From: Actinomycetes bacterium
GTDB lineage: Bacteria > Actinomycetota > Acidimicrobiia > Acidimicrobiales > Palsa-688
DNA length: 12,769 nucleotides
Direction of reading: 5' to 3'
NCBI GenBank assembly: GCA_021808425.1
Contig: JAKBBS010000091.1
Span: forward strand, 1-12,769
Shown in pieces: positions 1 through 6,408 of this stretch. Made by a program: the position numbers and the translations under genes. The notes beneath the pieces were generated by a model. The model worked only from the letters and a program-made list of their open reading frames with translations. It ran no database searches and was not told the origin of the DNA. Every line of letters begins with the position of its first letter. Position 1 is the stretch's first letter.

Positions 1-1
1 C

Positions 2-1666
2 GCGGAGTGCCACAGCACCTCGTCGATCTTCCGCGGCTACAGCGTCTTCATGAAAGGCAAAGATCCCCGCGACGCCCACTTCATCACCAGCCGGATCTGC
101 GGTATCTGCGGAGACAACCACGCCACCTGTTCTTGCTACGCGCAGAACATGGCCTATGGGGTGCAACCTCCTGCGCTCGGCGAGCAGATCGTCAACCTTG
201 GTGAGGCGGCCGAGTACATGTTCGACCACAACATCTTCCAGGAGAACCTGGTCGGCGTGGACTTCTGCGAGAAGATGATCGCGGAGACCAACCCGGGGGT
301 CCTCGAGCAGGCCAACCGGACAGAGGCACCCCACGCCGCCGATCACGGTTACAAGACCGTCGGGGACATCATGCGCTCGCTCAACCCCTTCTCGGGCGAG
401 TTCTACCGGGAGGCGCTGCAGGTGAGCCGCTACACCCGGGAGATGTTCTGCCTGATGGAGGGCCGTCACGTGCACCCCTCTACCCTCTATCCCGGAGGGG
501 TGGGGACTACCGCGACGATCCAGTTGTTCACCGACTACTACACCCGGCTGATGCGTTACGTGGAGTTCATGAAGCGGGTCGTTCCGATGCACGACGACCT
601 CTTCAACTTCATATACGAGGCGATGCCAGGCTACGAGCAGGTAGGGCTGCGGCGGACGCTGCTCGGATGTTGGGGGGCGTTCCAGGATCCCTCGGTGTGC
701 AACTTCAACTACAAGGACATGACCAAATGGGGCCGCGCGATGGGCGTCACCCCGGGAGTGGTGGTCGACGGGAAGCTGGTCACAAACGACCTGGTCGAGA
801 TCAACCTCGGGATCCGGATCCTGCTCGGACATTCGTTCTACGACGACTGGGAGGACCGGGAGATGTTCGTCACTCGCGACCCTCTCGGCAACCCGGTCGA
901 CCGCCGCCACCCCTGGAACCAGACCACGATCCCGCAGCCCCAGAAGCGGGACTTCGACGGCAAGTACAGCTGGGTGATGGCGCCCCGCTGGTTCGACGGC
1001 AAGGACCACCTCGCGTTGGACACCGGAGGCGGCCCGCTCGCAAGGCTGTGGTCGACGGCGTTGTCCGCCCTGGTCCACACCGACCATCTGGATGCCACCG
1101 GCACCGGCGTGGTGATCCACTTGCCGAAGACAGCCCTGCGCCCCGAGGTGACCTTCGAGTGGAAGATTCCGCAATGGTCGAACACCATCGAGCGGGACCG
1201 GGCGAGAACCTACTTTCAGGCTTACGCGGCTGCGGCAGCCCTCGATTTCATCGAGAAGGCGCTGGCCGACATCCGGGCCGGCAAGACCAAGACTTGGGAG
1301 CCCTTCAAGGTGCCCGACGAGGCGATCGGCTGCGGCTTCACCGAGGCGGTCCGCGGGGTTTTGTCCCACCACATGGTGATCAAAGGTGGCAAGATAGCCA
1401 ACTACCACCCGTACCCGCCGACGCCGTGGAACGCCAACCCCCGCGACATCTACGGCACTCCGGGCCCCTACGAGGACGCTGTGATCGACACCCCGATCTT
1501 CGAGGAGAACGACCGCGAGCACTTCAAAGGCATCGACATTATGAGGACGGTTCGCAGCTTCGACCCGTGCCTGCCGTGTGGGGTCCACATGTACCTCGGA
1601 GGAGGCAAGGTGCTACAGCGGCTGCACTCACCCACGCAGGTGGCCGAACCCGAGCTCGCATCCTGA
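2..1666 (+). CDS. hhyL: Group 1h [NiFe]-hydrogenase large subunit, 5'-truncated by the window edge
   Basis: Catalytic subunit that splits H2 at the Ni-Fe site, partnered by an Fe-S small subunit whose gene is probably just upstream. The frame is open from base 2 with no start, so the N-terminus is missing; 554 residues remain. The L1 motif RICGICGDNH lies at partial residues 31-40 (Cys33, Cys36). The L2 motif DPCLPCGVH lies at residues 521-529 (Cys523, Cys526, His529). These four cysteines are the expected nickel ligands. After His529 a 25-residue tail begins MYLGGGK, which the family protease normally removes. The GDNHATCS context after L1 and the DPCLPCGVHMYLG ending are typical of group 1h enzymes (recalled, not searched). 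The ATG at 50 is internal, because conserved sequence (AECHSTSSIFRGYSVF) precedes it. The maturation genes downstream support the call. Confidence 0.95.
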   Translation, partial: AECHSTSSIFRGYSVFMKGKDPRDAHFITSRICGICGDNHATCSCYAQNMAYGVQPPALGEQIVNLGEAAEYMFDHNIFQENLVGVDFCEKMIAETNPGVLEQANRTEAPHAADHGYKTVGDIMRSLNPFSGEFYREALQVSRYTREMFCLMEGRHVHPSTLYPGGVGTTATIQLFTDYYTRLMRYVEFMKRVVPMHDDLFNFIYEAMPGYEQVGLRRTLLGCWGAFQDPSVCNFNYKDMTKWGRAMGVTPGVVVDGKLVTNDLVEINLGIRILLGHSFYDDWEDREMFVTRDPLGNPVDRRHPWNQTTIPQPQKRDFDGKYSWVMAPRWFDGKDHLALDTGGGPLARLWSTALSALVHTDHLDATGTGVVIHLPKTALRPEVTFEWKIPQWSNTIERDRARTYFQAYAAAAALDFIEKALADIRAGKTKTWEPFKVPDEAIGCGFTEAVRGVLSHHMVIKGGKIANYHPYPPTPWNANPRDIYGTPGPYEDAVIDTPIFEENDREHFKGIDIMRTVRSFDPCLPCGVHMYLGGGKVLQRLHSPTQVAEPELAS

Positions 1667-1692
1667 GCCCGGGGACCCAGACAGCGCCTGCG

Positions 1693-2283
1693 ATGGCATC
1701 ATCTCGCAACCTCCGGGCAGACGGTGAGCGTATAGGGCAGCTGCTCGACCAGCTGCAAGCGGGCGGCGACCGGCGCAGCTACCAAAGCGTGCAGGAGCTG
1801 CTCAGCTTGCTCAGCGGGCTTTACGAGGTCGGGATCTCCCGGATGGTCGAGTTGATCCGCGAGCGGTCGCCCGGGCTGCTCGACGAGATGGCCGAAGACG
1901 GCCTGGTCTCCGGCCTTCTGCTGATCCATGGACTGCACCCGAAAAGCCTTGTCGATCGCCTGGAGGCGGCCTTGGCCAAAGTCCGGCCCCTGCTCGGCAC
2001 CCACGGCGGTGACGTCGAGATCGTCGACGTCGACTCCGGCACCGGTGCGGTGCTGATCCGGCTGCTCGGAAGCTGCGACGGTTGCCCGTCGTCGGCCGTC
2101 ACCCTGCAGAGCGCAGTGGAACGTGCGATCGTGGACGCCGCGCCGGAAATCACCGTCATTGACGTTGTCGAGCCACCGCCGCCGCCACCGATCGCGCCGA
2201 CGTCGCCTGGTTCGGTGCCGGTGTCGATTACCGCAAAGCGGACCTTCGAACAGTGCCCCGCGGAAGCGTTGGCCAGCGCATGA
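1693..2283 (+). CDS. NifU C-terminal-domain Fe-S protein of the hydrogenase cluster
   Basis: Predicted 196-aa Fe-S scaffold or carrier. Residues 1-85 form a helical N-terminal region with no domain I can name. Residues about 90-155 are a NifU C-terminal domain with LGTHGGDVEIVDV and the CxxC motif GSCDGCPSS (Cys128, Cys131), which in this family holds a bridging or transferable Fe-S cluster. A run of six prolines follows, then a tail of about 25 residues ending in EALASA. The likely client is the Fe-S small subunit of the hydrogenase (inference). The ATG at 1693 is 26 nt after the large-subunit stop and has only a weak ribosome site; no better in-frame start precedes the conserved part. The stop overlaps the next ATG (ATGA, 2280-2283). 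I recall that related cluster proteins can carry a Rieske domain after NifU; none is visible here. Confidence 0.88.
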   Translation: MASSRNLRADGERIGQLLDQLQAGGDRRSYQSVQELLSLLSGLYEVGISRMVELIRERSPGLLDEMAEDGLVSGLLLIHGLHPKSLVDRLEAALAKVRPLLGTHGGDVEIVDVDSGTGAVLIRLLGSCDGCPSSAVTLQSAVERAIVDAAPEITVIDVVEPPPPPPIAPTSPGSVPVSITAKRTFEQCPAEALASA

Positions 2284-2954
2284 ACGACCCGCTGCAAGTG
2301 CTCCAAAGGATCCGCCGTCCACCCCCCCGATCGGAAACCCGCCAAGGCGAGGCCTGCGACCTGTGTAGCGAGCCGATCGCCGACGAGCACGACCACGTGG
2401 TCGACGTCCATGCCCGCAGCCTCCTGTGCTCGTGCCGGGGATGCTATTTGCTTTTCATGTCCACGGGTGCCGGCGGCGGCCACTACCGTGCTGTCCCGGA
2501 GCGGTACCTGTCACTGCCTCCCGGGGTGATGTCACGGGACTTGTGGGACTCGCTGCAGATCCCTGTCGGGATAGCGTTCTTTTTCCTCAACTCCAGCCTC
2601 GGTCGGGTAGCTGCTTTCTACCCCGGTCCGGCCGGGGCGACCGAGTCGACTCTCGCGCTCGACACCTGGGACGGACTGGTAAACGCCGAACCCATGTTGG
2701 CGACCATGGAAGCCGATGTGGAGGCATTGCTGGTGCGGGCCGGACGCGAGGGCGCAGTGCCCGACTTCGCTGTGCCCGAGGGTCCAGTGCCCGACTGCTT
2801 CGTCGTGCCGATCGACGCGTGCTACGAACTGGTCGGGCAGATGCGAATGCTGTGGAAGGGTTTCGACGGGGGCAACGAAGCGCACGAGGCAATCGACAGC
2901 TTCTTCGAAGCCGTAGCTGCGAAGGCCGGAGTTGAATCCGGAGCCGGCGTATGA
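2280..2954 (+). CDS. DUF5947-family hydrogenase-cluster protein with N-terminal Cys motif
   Basis: 224-aa protein that I recognise as DUF5947, a family tied to group 1h hydrogenase clusters and without a known function. The N-terminal part holds CDLC (Cys26, Cys29), His37 and His39, then CSCRGC (Cys50, Cys52, Cys55) followed by YLLF. This layout could bind a metal or an Fe-S cluster. The motif GAGGGHYRAVPERYLSLPPG follows, and the rest (about 90-210) looks like a compact soluble alpha/beta domain. No signal peptide or membrane helix is seen. The start at 2280 is chosen because it forms an ATGA overlap with the nifU-like stop; an in-frame GTG at 2253 would reach back into that gene. It ends in another ATGA overlap with the DUF6084 gene. 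A role in Fe-S or Ni-Fe centre maturation, or in electron transfer, is inference only. Confidence 0.85.
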   Translation: MNDPLQVLQRIRRPPPRSETRQGEACDLCSEPIADEHDHVVDVHARSLLCSCRGCYLLFMSTGAGGGHYRAVPERYLSLPPGVMSRDLWDSLQIPVGIAFFFLNSSLGRVAAFYPGPAGATESTLALDTWDGLVNAEPMLATMEADVEALLVRAGREGAVPDFAVPEGPVPDCFVVPIDACYELVGQMRMLWKGFDGGNEAHEAIDSFFEAVAAKAGVESGAGV

Positions 2955-3589
2955 CGAACCTCGCTTTCGAGATTGTCGGCGCCCGGGCCGAACCCCACGC
3001 CGCCGTCCCGACCATCGCCTTCCGCCTGGCGTTAACCGAGACCGAGGGTACCCCGGTGCACGCCGTTGCCCTGCAATGCCAGATCCGGATCGAACCGAGG
3101 CGACGGCTGTACGATCCTTCGGACGAGGAGCGTCTCTACGGGCTTTTCGGAGAGACACCGCAGTGGGGGAACTCGCTCAACCCGTTCCTATGGACCCATG
3201 TTTCGACGACGATCGCGAGCTTCTCTCGATCCACCGAGGTCGACCTTGCGGTGCAGTGCAGCTATGACCTCGAGGTGGCGGGTGCCAAATACATGCACGC
3301 TTTGCGCGACGGCGAGATTCCACTGCTGTTCCTTTTTTCCGGGTCGGTGTTTGCGAGTGGCAGCTCGGCGTTTGCGTTCGAGCGGGTGTCGTGGGAGCGG
3401 GAATCGCGCTACCGGCTGCCAGTGACCGTTTGGCGGGAAGTGATGGACCTGTACTATCCCGGCGGCGGATACTTGAGACTTAGCAGTGAGGTCATCGACC
3501 GTCTGGAGGCGTTCAGGACCCGCCGGGCTCTTCCCACATGGGACCAGGTCCTGGAGCAATTGCTCAAAGAGGCCGGGGAAGTCGACTGA
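2951..3589 (+). CDS. DUF6084-family hydrogenase-cluster protein
   Basis: 212-aa soluble protein that I recognise as DUF6084, an uncharacterised family found beside DUF5947 in group 1h hydrogenase loci. The start FEIVGARAEPHAAVPTIAF is typical. Other landmarks are the basic IRIEPRRRLYDPSDEERLYGLFG stretch (46-67), the aromatic QWGNSLNPFLWTHV segment (71-84) and the YYPGGGYLRLSSEVIDRL segment (168-185). The two cysteines (43, 103) are not arranged as a metal motif. Alternating hydrophobic stretches suggest a largely beta fold (inference). The start codon shares ATGA with the preceding stop, and the stop shares one base with the next start (TGATG, 3587-3591), so expression is probably coupled to both neighbours. 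The constant co-occurrence suggests assembly or stabilisation of the hydrogenase, but nothing in the sequence shows a catalytic site. Confidence 0.83.
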   Translation: MTNLAFEIVGARAEPHAAVPTIAFRLALTETEGTPVHAVALQCQIRIEPRRRLYDPSDEERLYGLFGETPQWGNSLNPFLWTHVSTTIASFSRSTEVDLAVQCSYDLEVAGAKYMHALRDGEIPLLFLFSGSVFASGSSAFAFERVSWERESRYRLPVTVWREVMDLYYPGGGYLRLSSEVIDRLEAFRTRRALPTWDQVLEQLLKEAGEVD

Positions 3590-5010
3590 TGCGTTCATCG
3601 CTGTTCGATCGCCTGGACGTGGCACGCGCCGTGGCCGACGCGGTCCTCTACGAAGGCTACGTCCTCTACCCGTACCGGGCGTCGTCGAAAAAGAACCAGT
3701 TCAGATGGCAGTTCGGCGTCCTCGTCCCACCGGCGTTCTCCGATCTGGACAGTTCAGAGCGCTCGACGGTGACCACCGAATGCCTGCTAAACCTCAGCGG
3801 CGAGCCGTCGGTCGGGGTGCGCGTTCGTTGCCTGCAGGGGCAGCGCCGAACGGTTGAGGAGGCGACGGCGGTTCCTGGCGAGTACGCAGAGGTGGACTTC
3901 CTCCTGACCGACCGGAAGAAGCTCGTGGCATGGGACGAAGCCGTCGACCAGGTCGTTGACCTCGGCCCGCTCGAACTTGTCCGAGGCGCCGGCCGGGCGC
4001 AGCGAGAATTTTTCTTCGAGGCAGGTTCGGACTGCGAGATGGTAACGGCGGCCGACGGTGGGATCGCCGGTCGTTTGGTTCGAACCCGTGAACGCGTTAC
4101 TGGGCATCTGCAGGTCGAAGTCGTCGCCCTCGAAGGCGAGGCCCGCCTTTCACGAGTAAGTGTCACCGTCGAGAACACCACGAGGTGGGGCGGCGACACC
4201 GGCCCGGTCTCGGGGGTGCATCGGCGCGACGAGGTGCTCCCGTTCTCGCTCGTCGCGGTACATACCATGCTGGCGGCAGACGGGGCGACCTTCGTGTCGA
4301 TGCTCGACCCCCCCGAGCGCTTCGAGCAGGCGGTCTCGTCCTGCCGGAATACCGGCACATTCCCGGTGCTGATCGGCACGGGAGACGTCATGTTGTCGTC
4401 GCCGATCATCCTCTACGACCAGCCCGAAATCGCAGCGGAAAGTCCCGGAGATCTCTACGACTCCACCGAGATCGACGAAATTCTCGCGCTTCGGGTCCTG
4501 ACATTGACCGACGAGGAGAAAATGGAAGCTCGCGGCACCGACGCCCGCTCCGCCGCTATCGTCGACCGTTGCGACGAGATGTCCCCCGCGACCTGGGAGA
4601 GACTCCACGGGGCGGTTCGATCTACCCGCGAGCCCTCCTTGCATGGCGGCGACGAATGGCAGGACCCGGTGCCGTGGTGGGATCCCGACGCCGACAGCTC
4701 GGTCGACCCGTGGAGTGACACGGTGGTTGTCGACGGTTCGGTGCTGGCGCAGGGGAGCGCGGTGATACTAAGGCCGAAGCGGCGTTCGGACGCGCAGGAC
4801 ATCTTCCTCGACGGCCTGTGCGCCACTGTGGCCGGAGTATTCAAAGACGCTGAAGGCAGCGTCTTCGTGGCGGTGACCGTCGACGACGACCCGGCCAGCG
4901 AGGAGCTGGTGTGGCAGGGAAGGTACCTCTTTTTCCATCCTGACGAAGTGGAGACCGTCGACTCGGCGCTCGTCGACTCGGCGCTCGTCGGCGAGGAGGA
5001 CTTCTCATGA
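3589..5010 (+). CDS. Uncharacterised 473-aa hydrogenase-cluster protein
   Basis: I cannot assign a characterised family. Similar proteins sit at this place in actinobacterial group 1h clusters (from memory). Near the N-terminus is the conserved-looking VLYEGYVLYPYRASSKKN (19-36) followed by FRWQFGVLVPP. The middle, about 45-280, is rich in alternating hydrophobic residues and looks beta-structured. Residues 285-305 hold SPGDLYDSTEIDEILALRV and an acidic helical stretch. The C-terminal 90 residues (about 385-470) look like a separate small beta domain: GSAVILRPKRRSDAQDIFLD, then GRYLFFHPDEVE. No membrane helix, signal peptide or Cys cluster is seen. The ATG at 3589 overlaps the previous stop by one base; the open frame continues upstream, but only inside the DUF6084 gene. 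The end carries a 15-bp tandem duplication (VDSAL twice) and overlaps the protease start by ATGA. A structural or assembly role is a guess. Confidence 0.8.
   Translation: MRSSLFDRLDVARAVADAVLYEGYVLYPYRASSKKNQFRWQFGVLVPPAFSDLDSSERSTVTTECLLNLSGEPSVGVRVRCLQGQRRTVEEATAVPGEYAEVDFLLTDRKKLVAWDEAVDQVVDLGPLELVRGAGRAQREFFFEAGSDCEMVTAADGGIAGRLVRTRERVTGHLQVEVVALEGEARLSRVSVTVENTTRWGGDTGPVSGVHRRDEVLPFSLVAVHTMLAADGATFVSMLDPPERFEQAVSSCRNTGTFPVLIGTGDVMLSSPIILYDQPEIAAESPGDLYDSTEIDEILALRVLTLTDEEKMEARGTDARSAAIVDRCDEMSPATWERLHGAVRSTREPSLHGGDEWQDPVPWWDPDADSSVDPWSDTVVVDGSVLAQGSAVILRPKRRSDAQDIFLDGLCATVAGVFKDAEGSVFVAVTVDDDPASEELVWQGRYLFFHPDEVETVDSALVDSALVGEEDFS
4957..4986 (+). repeat. 15-bp perfect tandem duplication in the 473-aa gene
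   Basis: GTCGACTCGGCGCTC occurs twice head to tail, followed by GTCG as the start of a third copy. It is in frame and encodes VDSAL twice, ten residues before the C-terminus. It leaves the reading frame and the ATGA junction with the protease intact. Confidence 0.95.
4993..5000 (+). promoter_or_regulatory. Ribosome binding site of the hydrogenase protease gene
   Basis: GAGGAGGA lies six bases before the ATG at 5007. It sits inside the 3' end of the preceding gene and fixes the protease start at the ATGA overlap. Confidence 0.7.
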
Positions 5011-5510
5011 GCCGGCGGATCCTCGTGGCAGGAGTGGGAAACATCTTCTTGAGCGACGATGGCTTCGGGGTGGAAGTGGCATCCAGGATGGCGAAACAAC
5101 AGCTTCCCCCCTCGGTCACTGTCTCAGACTTTGGAATACGAGGCGTCCACCTCGCCTTCGAACTGCTCGACGGCTACGACGCCCTGGTGCTCGTAGACGC
5201 CGTGGCGATGGGCGAAGCGCCCGGGACCTTGGCTCTCCTCGATGCCGGCGACGGATCCTGGTCAGGTGTCGCTAACGACGAGGCACTTATCGACGCACAC
5301 ACCATGAGCCCAGATGTGGTCTTTGCCACCCTCCGCCGGATAGGGGGCAAGCTCGACGCGAACTACGTGCTCGGATGCCAACCGGCCTGCCTCGACGAGG
5401 GAATCGGCCTTTCGCCGCAGGTCGAGGCAGCCGTGGGGACGGCCGTAAGAATGTGCGAACAACTGCTGACCGACATGCTCCAACCCGCAGGAAAGGGAAC
5501 CTCCCGATGA
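5007..5510 (+). CDS. [NiFe]-hydrogenase maturation endopeptidase (peptidase family M52, HyaD/HybD type)
   Basis: 167-aa nickel-dependent protease that removes the C-terminal tail of the large subunit after the last Cys/His motif, once the Ni-Fe site is filled. The N-terminus has the family motif ILVAGVGNIFLSDDGFGVEVA. By comparison with E. coli HybD (Glu16, Asp62, His93), the metal ligands should be Asp18 in SDDG, Asp64 in LVLVDAV and His98 in DAHTMSPD. Length matches the family (about 150-200 aa). Its target is very likely the product of 2-1666, whose tail begins after His529. The start is fixed by an ATGA overlap with the 473-aa gene and a strong ribosome site at 4993-5000. The stop overlaps the next small gene. 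The last ten residues (LQPAGKGTSR) look unstructured. Confidence 0.93.
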   Translation: MSRRILVAGVGNIFLSDDGFGVEVASRMAKQQLPPSVTVSDFGIRGVHLAFELLDGYDALVLVDAVAMGEAPGTLALLDAGDGSWSGVANDEALIDAHTMSPDVVFATLRRIGGKLDANYVLGCQPACLDEGIGLSPQVEAAVGTAVRMCEQLLTDMLQPAGKGTSR

Positions 5511-5611
5511 TCCGCCACTTCGCCTTGCCGCTTGCGCTCGCAGCCCTCGCCGGGCTCGTGATCAAGTCGATTCCCGATGTCGCCAGGTACCTCAGGATCC
5601 GGCGGATGTAA
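5507..5611 (+). CDS. 34-aa single-helix membrane protein (DUF6893-like)
   Basis: Very short gene starting in an ATGA overlap with the protease stop (5507-5510), with a purine-rich GGAAAGGGAA site just upstream. The product has one hydrophobic helix, about residues 5-19 (FALPLALAALAGLVI), followed by KSIPDVARYLRIRRM, a basic tail that fits the cytoplasmic side. I recognise the tail pattern (P-D-x-x-R-Y-L-R-I-R-R-M) as that of DUF6893, a tiny family found in group 1h hydrogenase operons. Its place next to the protease and its fixed C-terminus argue for a real product. It may anchor or contact the hydrogenase at the membrane (inference). Many gene callers would skip it because of its size. Confidence 0.78.
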   Translation: MIRHFALPLALAALAGLVIKSIPDVARYLRIRRM

Positions 5612-5674
5612 GACCGCCGTGTGCGCAAATCGTCGCCATGAGCGGGATCATCGCCGAGGGCGCCAGGTGAGACC

Positions 5675-6010
5675 GTGCACGAACTAGGACTGTGCGCGTC
5701 GATCGTGGACGCGATCGAGCGCCGGGCCGGAGAGCGCCCGGTGGCGGGTGTGCGGGTCCGGGTGGGGCTTCTCCACCATGTGCACCCAGAAGCGTTCGAG
5801 CAGTCGTTCGCTGTCGCGGCGATGGGAACTGTGGCCGAGGACGCTAGCGCCGACCTGGTTCTCATCCCGGTCCAGGCTCGCTGCGGATCGTGCGGCCACT
5901 CGTGGTCATGCGACCTCGTCCCGGTCGCGTGCCCGCAGTGCCAGGCGGTGCAGGTCGACCTGACCGGCGGGGATGAACTGGTCCTGGAGTCGATCGAATA
6001 CAGAGGCTGA
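5675..6010 (+). CDS. hypA: Hydrogenase nickel-incorporation protein HypA
   Basis: 111-aa metallochaperone that brings nickel to the large-subunit precursor, normally together with the GTPase HypB. The start is GTG at 5675, which gives the required M-H-E terminus: His2 is the nickel ligand and must directly follow the initiator. AGGTGAG at 5665-5671 can serve as the ribosome site. The structural zinc site is CGSC (Cys70, Cys73) and CPQC (Cys86, Cys89). The length is normal for HypA. It follows the 34-aa gene after 63 bases in which I see no promoter or structure that I would defend. It is followed nine bases later by hypC. No hypB is found between them or elsewhere in the window. Confidence 0.94.
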   Translation: MHELGLCASIVDAIERRAGERPVAGVRVRVGLLHHVHPEAFEQSFAVAAMGTVAEDASADLVLIPVQARCGSCGHSWSCDLVPVACPQCQAVQVDLTGGDELVLESIEYRG

Positions 6011-6017
6011 GGAGGAG
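6011..6017 (+). promoter_or_regulatory. Strong ribosome binding site of hypC
   Basis: GGAGGAG lies in the nine-base gap between the hypA stop and the hypC ATG at 6020. It is close to the ideal anti-16S match and sets the MCLGIPG start. Confidence 0.75.
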
Positions 6018-6019
6018 AG

Positions 6020-6310
6020 ATGTGCTTGGGCATACCCGGACAGGTTGTCGAGTTCGTGGACACCAACGACCAGCTGGCCCGCGTCGATGTCTCCGGCGTC
6101 ACCCGGCTGATCAACATTGGACTACTCGAAGACGAGGGTCTGGAGCTAGGCGACTGGGTGCTCATCCACGTCGGTTTCGCAATGTCGAAGATCGACGAGG
6201 AGGAAGCCGCGCGGGCACTTGCGTCCCTGAAGTTGATGGGCCGCGACTACGACAACGAGCTCGAAAGTTTCTGGTCCTCGAGGATCACCGCGACGTCATC
6301 GGGAGGCTGA
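6020..6310 (+). CDS. hypC: Hydrogenase assembly chaperone HypC (HypC/HybG/HupF family)
   Basis: 96-aa chaperone that works with HypD to build and carry the Fe(CN)2CO unit to the large subunit. It begins with the hallmark MCLGIPGQVV, in which Cys2 becomes essential after removal of Met. The OB-like core continues through RVDVSGVTRLINIGLL and GDWVLIHVGFAMSKIDEEEA. The last 25 residues (after KLMGRDYDNE) extend slightly beyond the usual short HypC. The ATG has a near-ideal ribosome site. The stop is one base before the ATG of a 28-codon small ORF and 98 bases before hypD. A second HypC-like domain is present in this operon as part of the fusion gene at 10030. Confidence 0.95.
   Translation: MCLGIPGQVVEFVDTNDQLARVDVSGVTRLINIGLLEDEGLELGDWVLIHVGFAMSKIDEEEAARALASLKLMGRDYDNELESFWSSRITATSSGG
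6301..6306 (+). promoter_or_regulatory. Ribosome binding site of a possible small ORF
   Basis: GGGAGG lies five bases before the ATG at 6312 and inside the last codons of hypC. It is much better than the site available to hypD (AGGG at 6397-6400). Confidence 0.55.
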
Positions 6311-6311
6311 C

Positions 6312-6398
6312 ATGGCAGCGATAGTACGAGCAGCGATAGCACGAGTGCCGATCGGTTACGCACCCGCCGCACAGCGGATGCACCGGTCGGCGGCGTAG
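6312..6398 (+). CDS. Possible 28-aa small protein between hypC and hypD
   Basis: Unrecognised short ORF that fills most of the gap between hypC and hypD. For: an ATG one base after the hypC stop, a strong GGGAGG site five bases upstream, high-GC codons, and a stop (TAG, 6396-6398) only ten bases before the hypD ATG, which suits translational coupling. The product starts MAAIVRAAIARVPIGY and is basic, with Arg and Ala rich stretches. Against: its first third comes from a 15-bp tandem duplication, its length is marginal, and I know no family like it. It could be a coupling leader whose translation feeds ribosomes to hypD, a remnant of a lost gene, or chance. Confidence 0.4.
   Translation: MAAIVRAAIARVPIGYAPAAQRMHRSAA
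6315..6344 (+). repeat. 15-bp tandem duplication at the start of the small ORF
   Basis: Two adjacent 15-bp copies, 6315-6329 and 6330-6344, differ at one position (GCAGCGATAGTACGA versus GCAGCGATAGCACGA). In the small-ORF frame they encode AAIVR and AAIAR, so the change preserves the frame. Confidence 0.93.
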
Positions 6399-6408
6399 GG
6401 CATCGGAC

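Noticed and set aside
667..1692. Long open frame across the large-subunit gene that runs into the NifU-like gene
   Set aside because: Its first 340 codons are the +1 shadow of the large subunit, with Arg/Pro/Gly-rich composition and no motif; the real gene starts at 1693.
2163..2340. Possible frameshift between the NifU-like and DUF5947 genes that could hide a Rieske domain
   Set aside because: No CxH or CxxH Rieske-type pair is seen in any forward frame there, and the ATGA junction is regular.
2532..3158. Long minus-strand frames opposite DUF5947, DUF6084 and other genes
   Set aside because: They are antisense shadows typical of high-GC DNA, with low-complexity Arg/Ser/Pro products and no ribosome sites.
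5638..5670. Ten-codon ATG...TGA frame just before hypA
   Set aside because: No ribosome site and too short; the hypA GTG has its own AGGTGAG signal.
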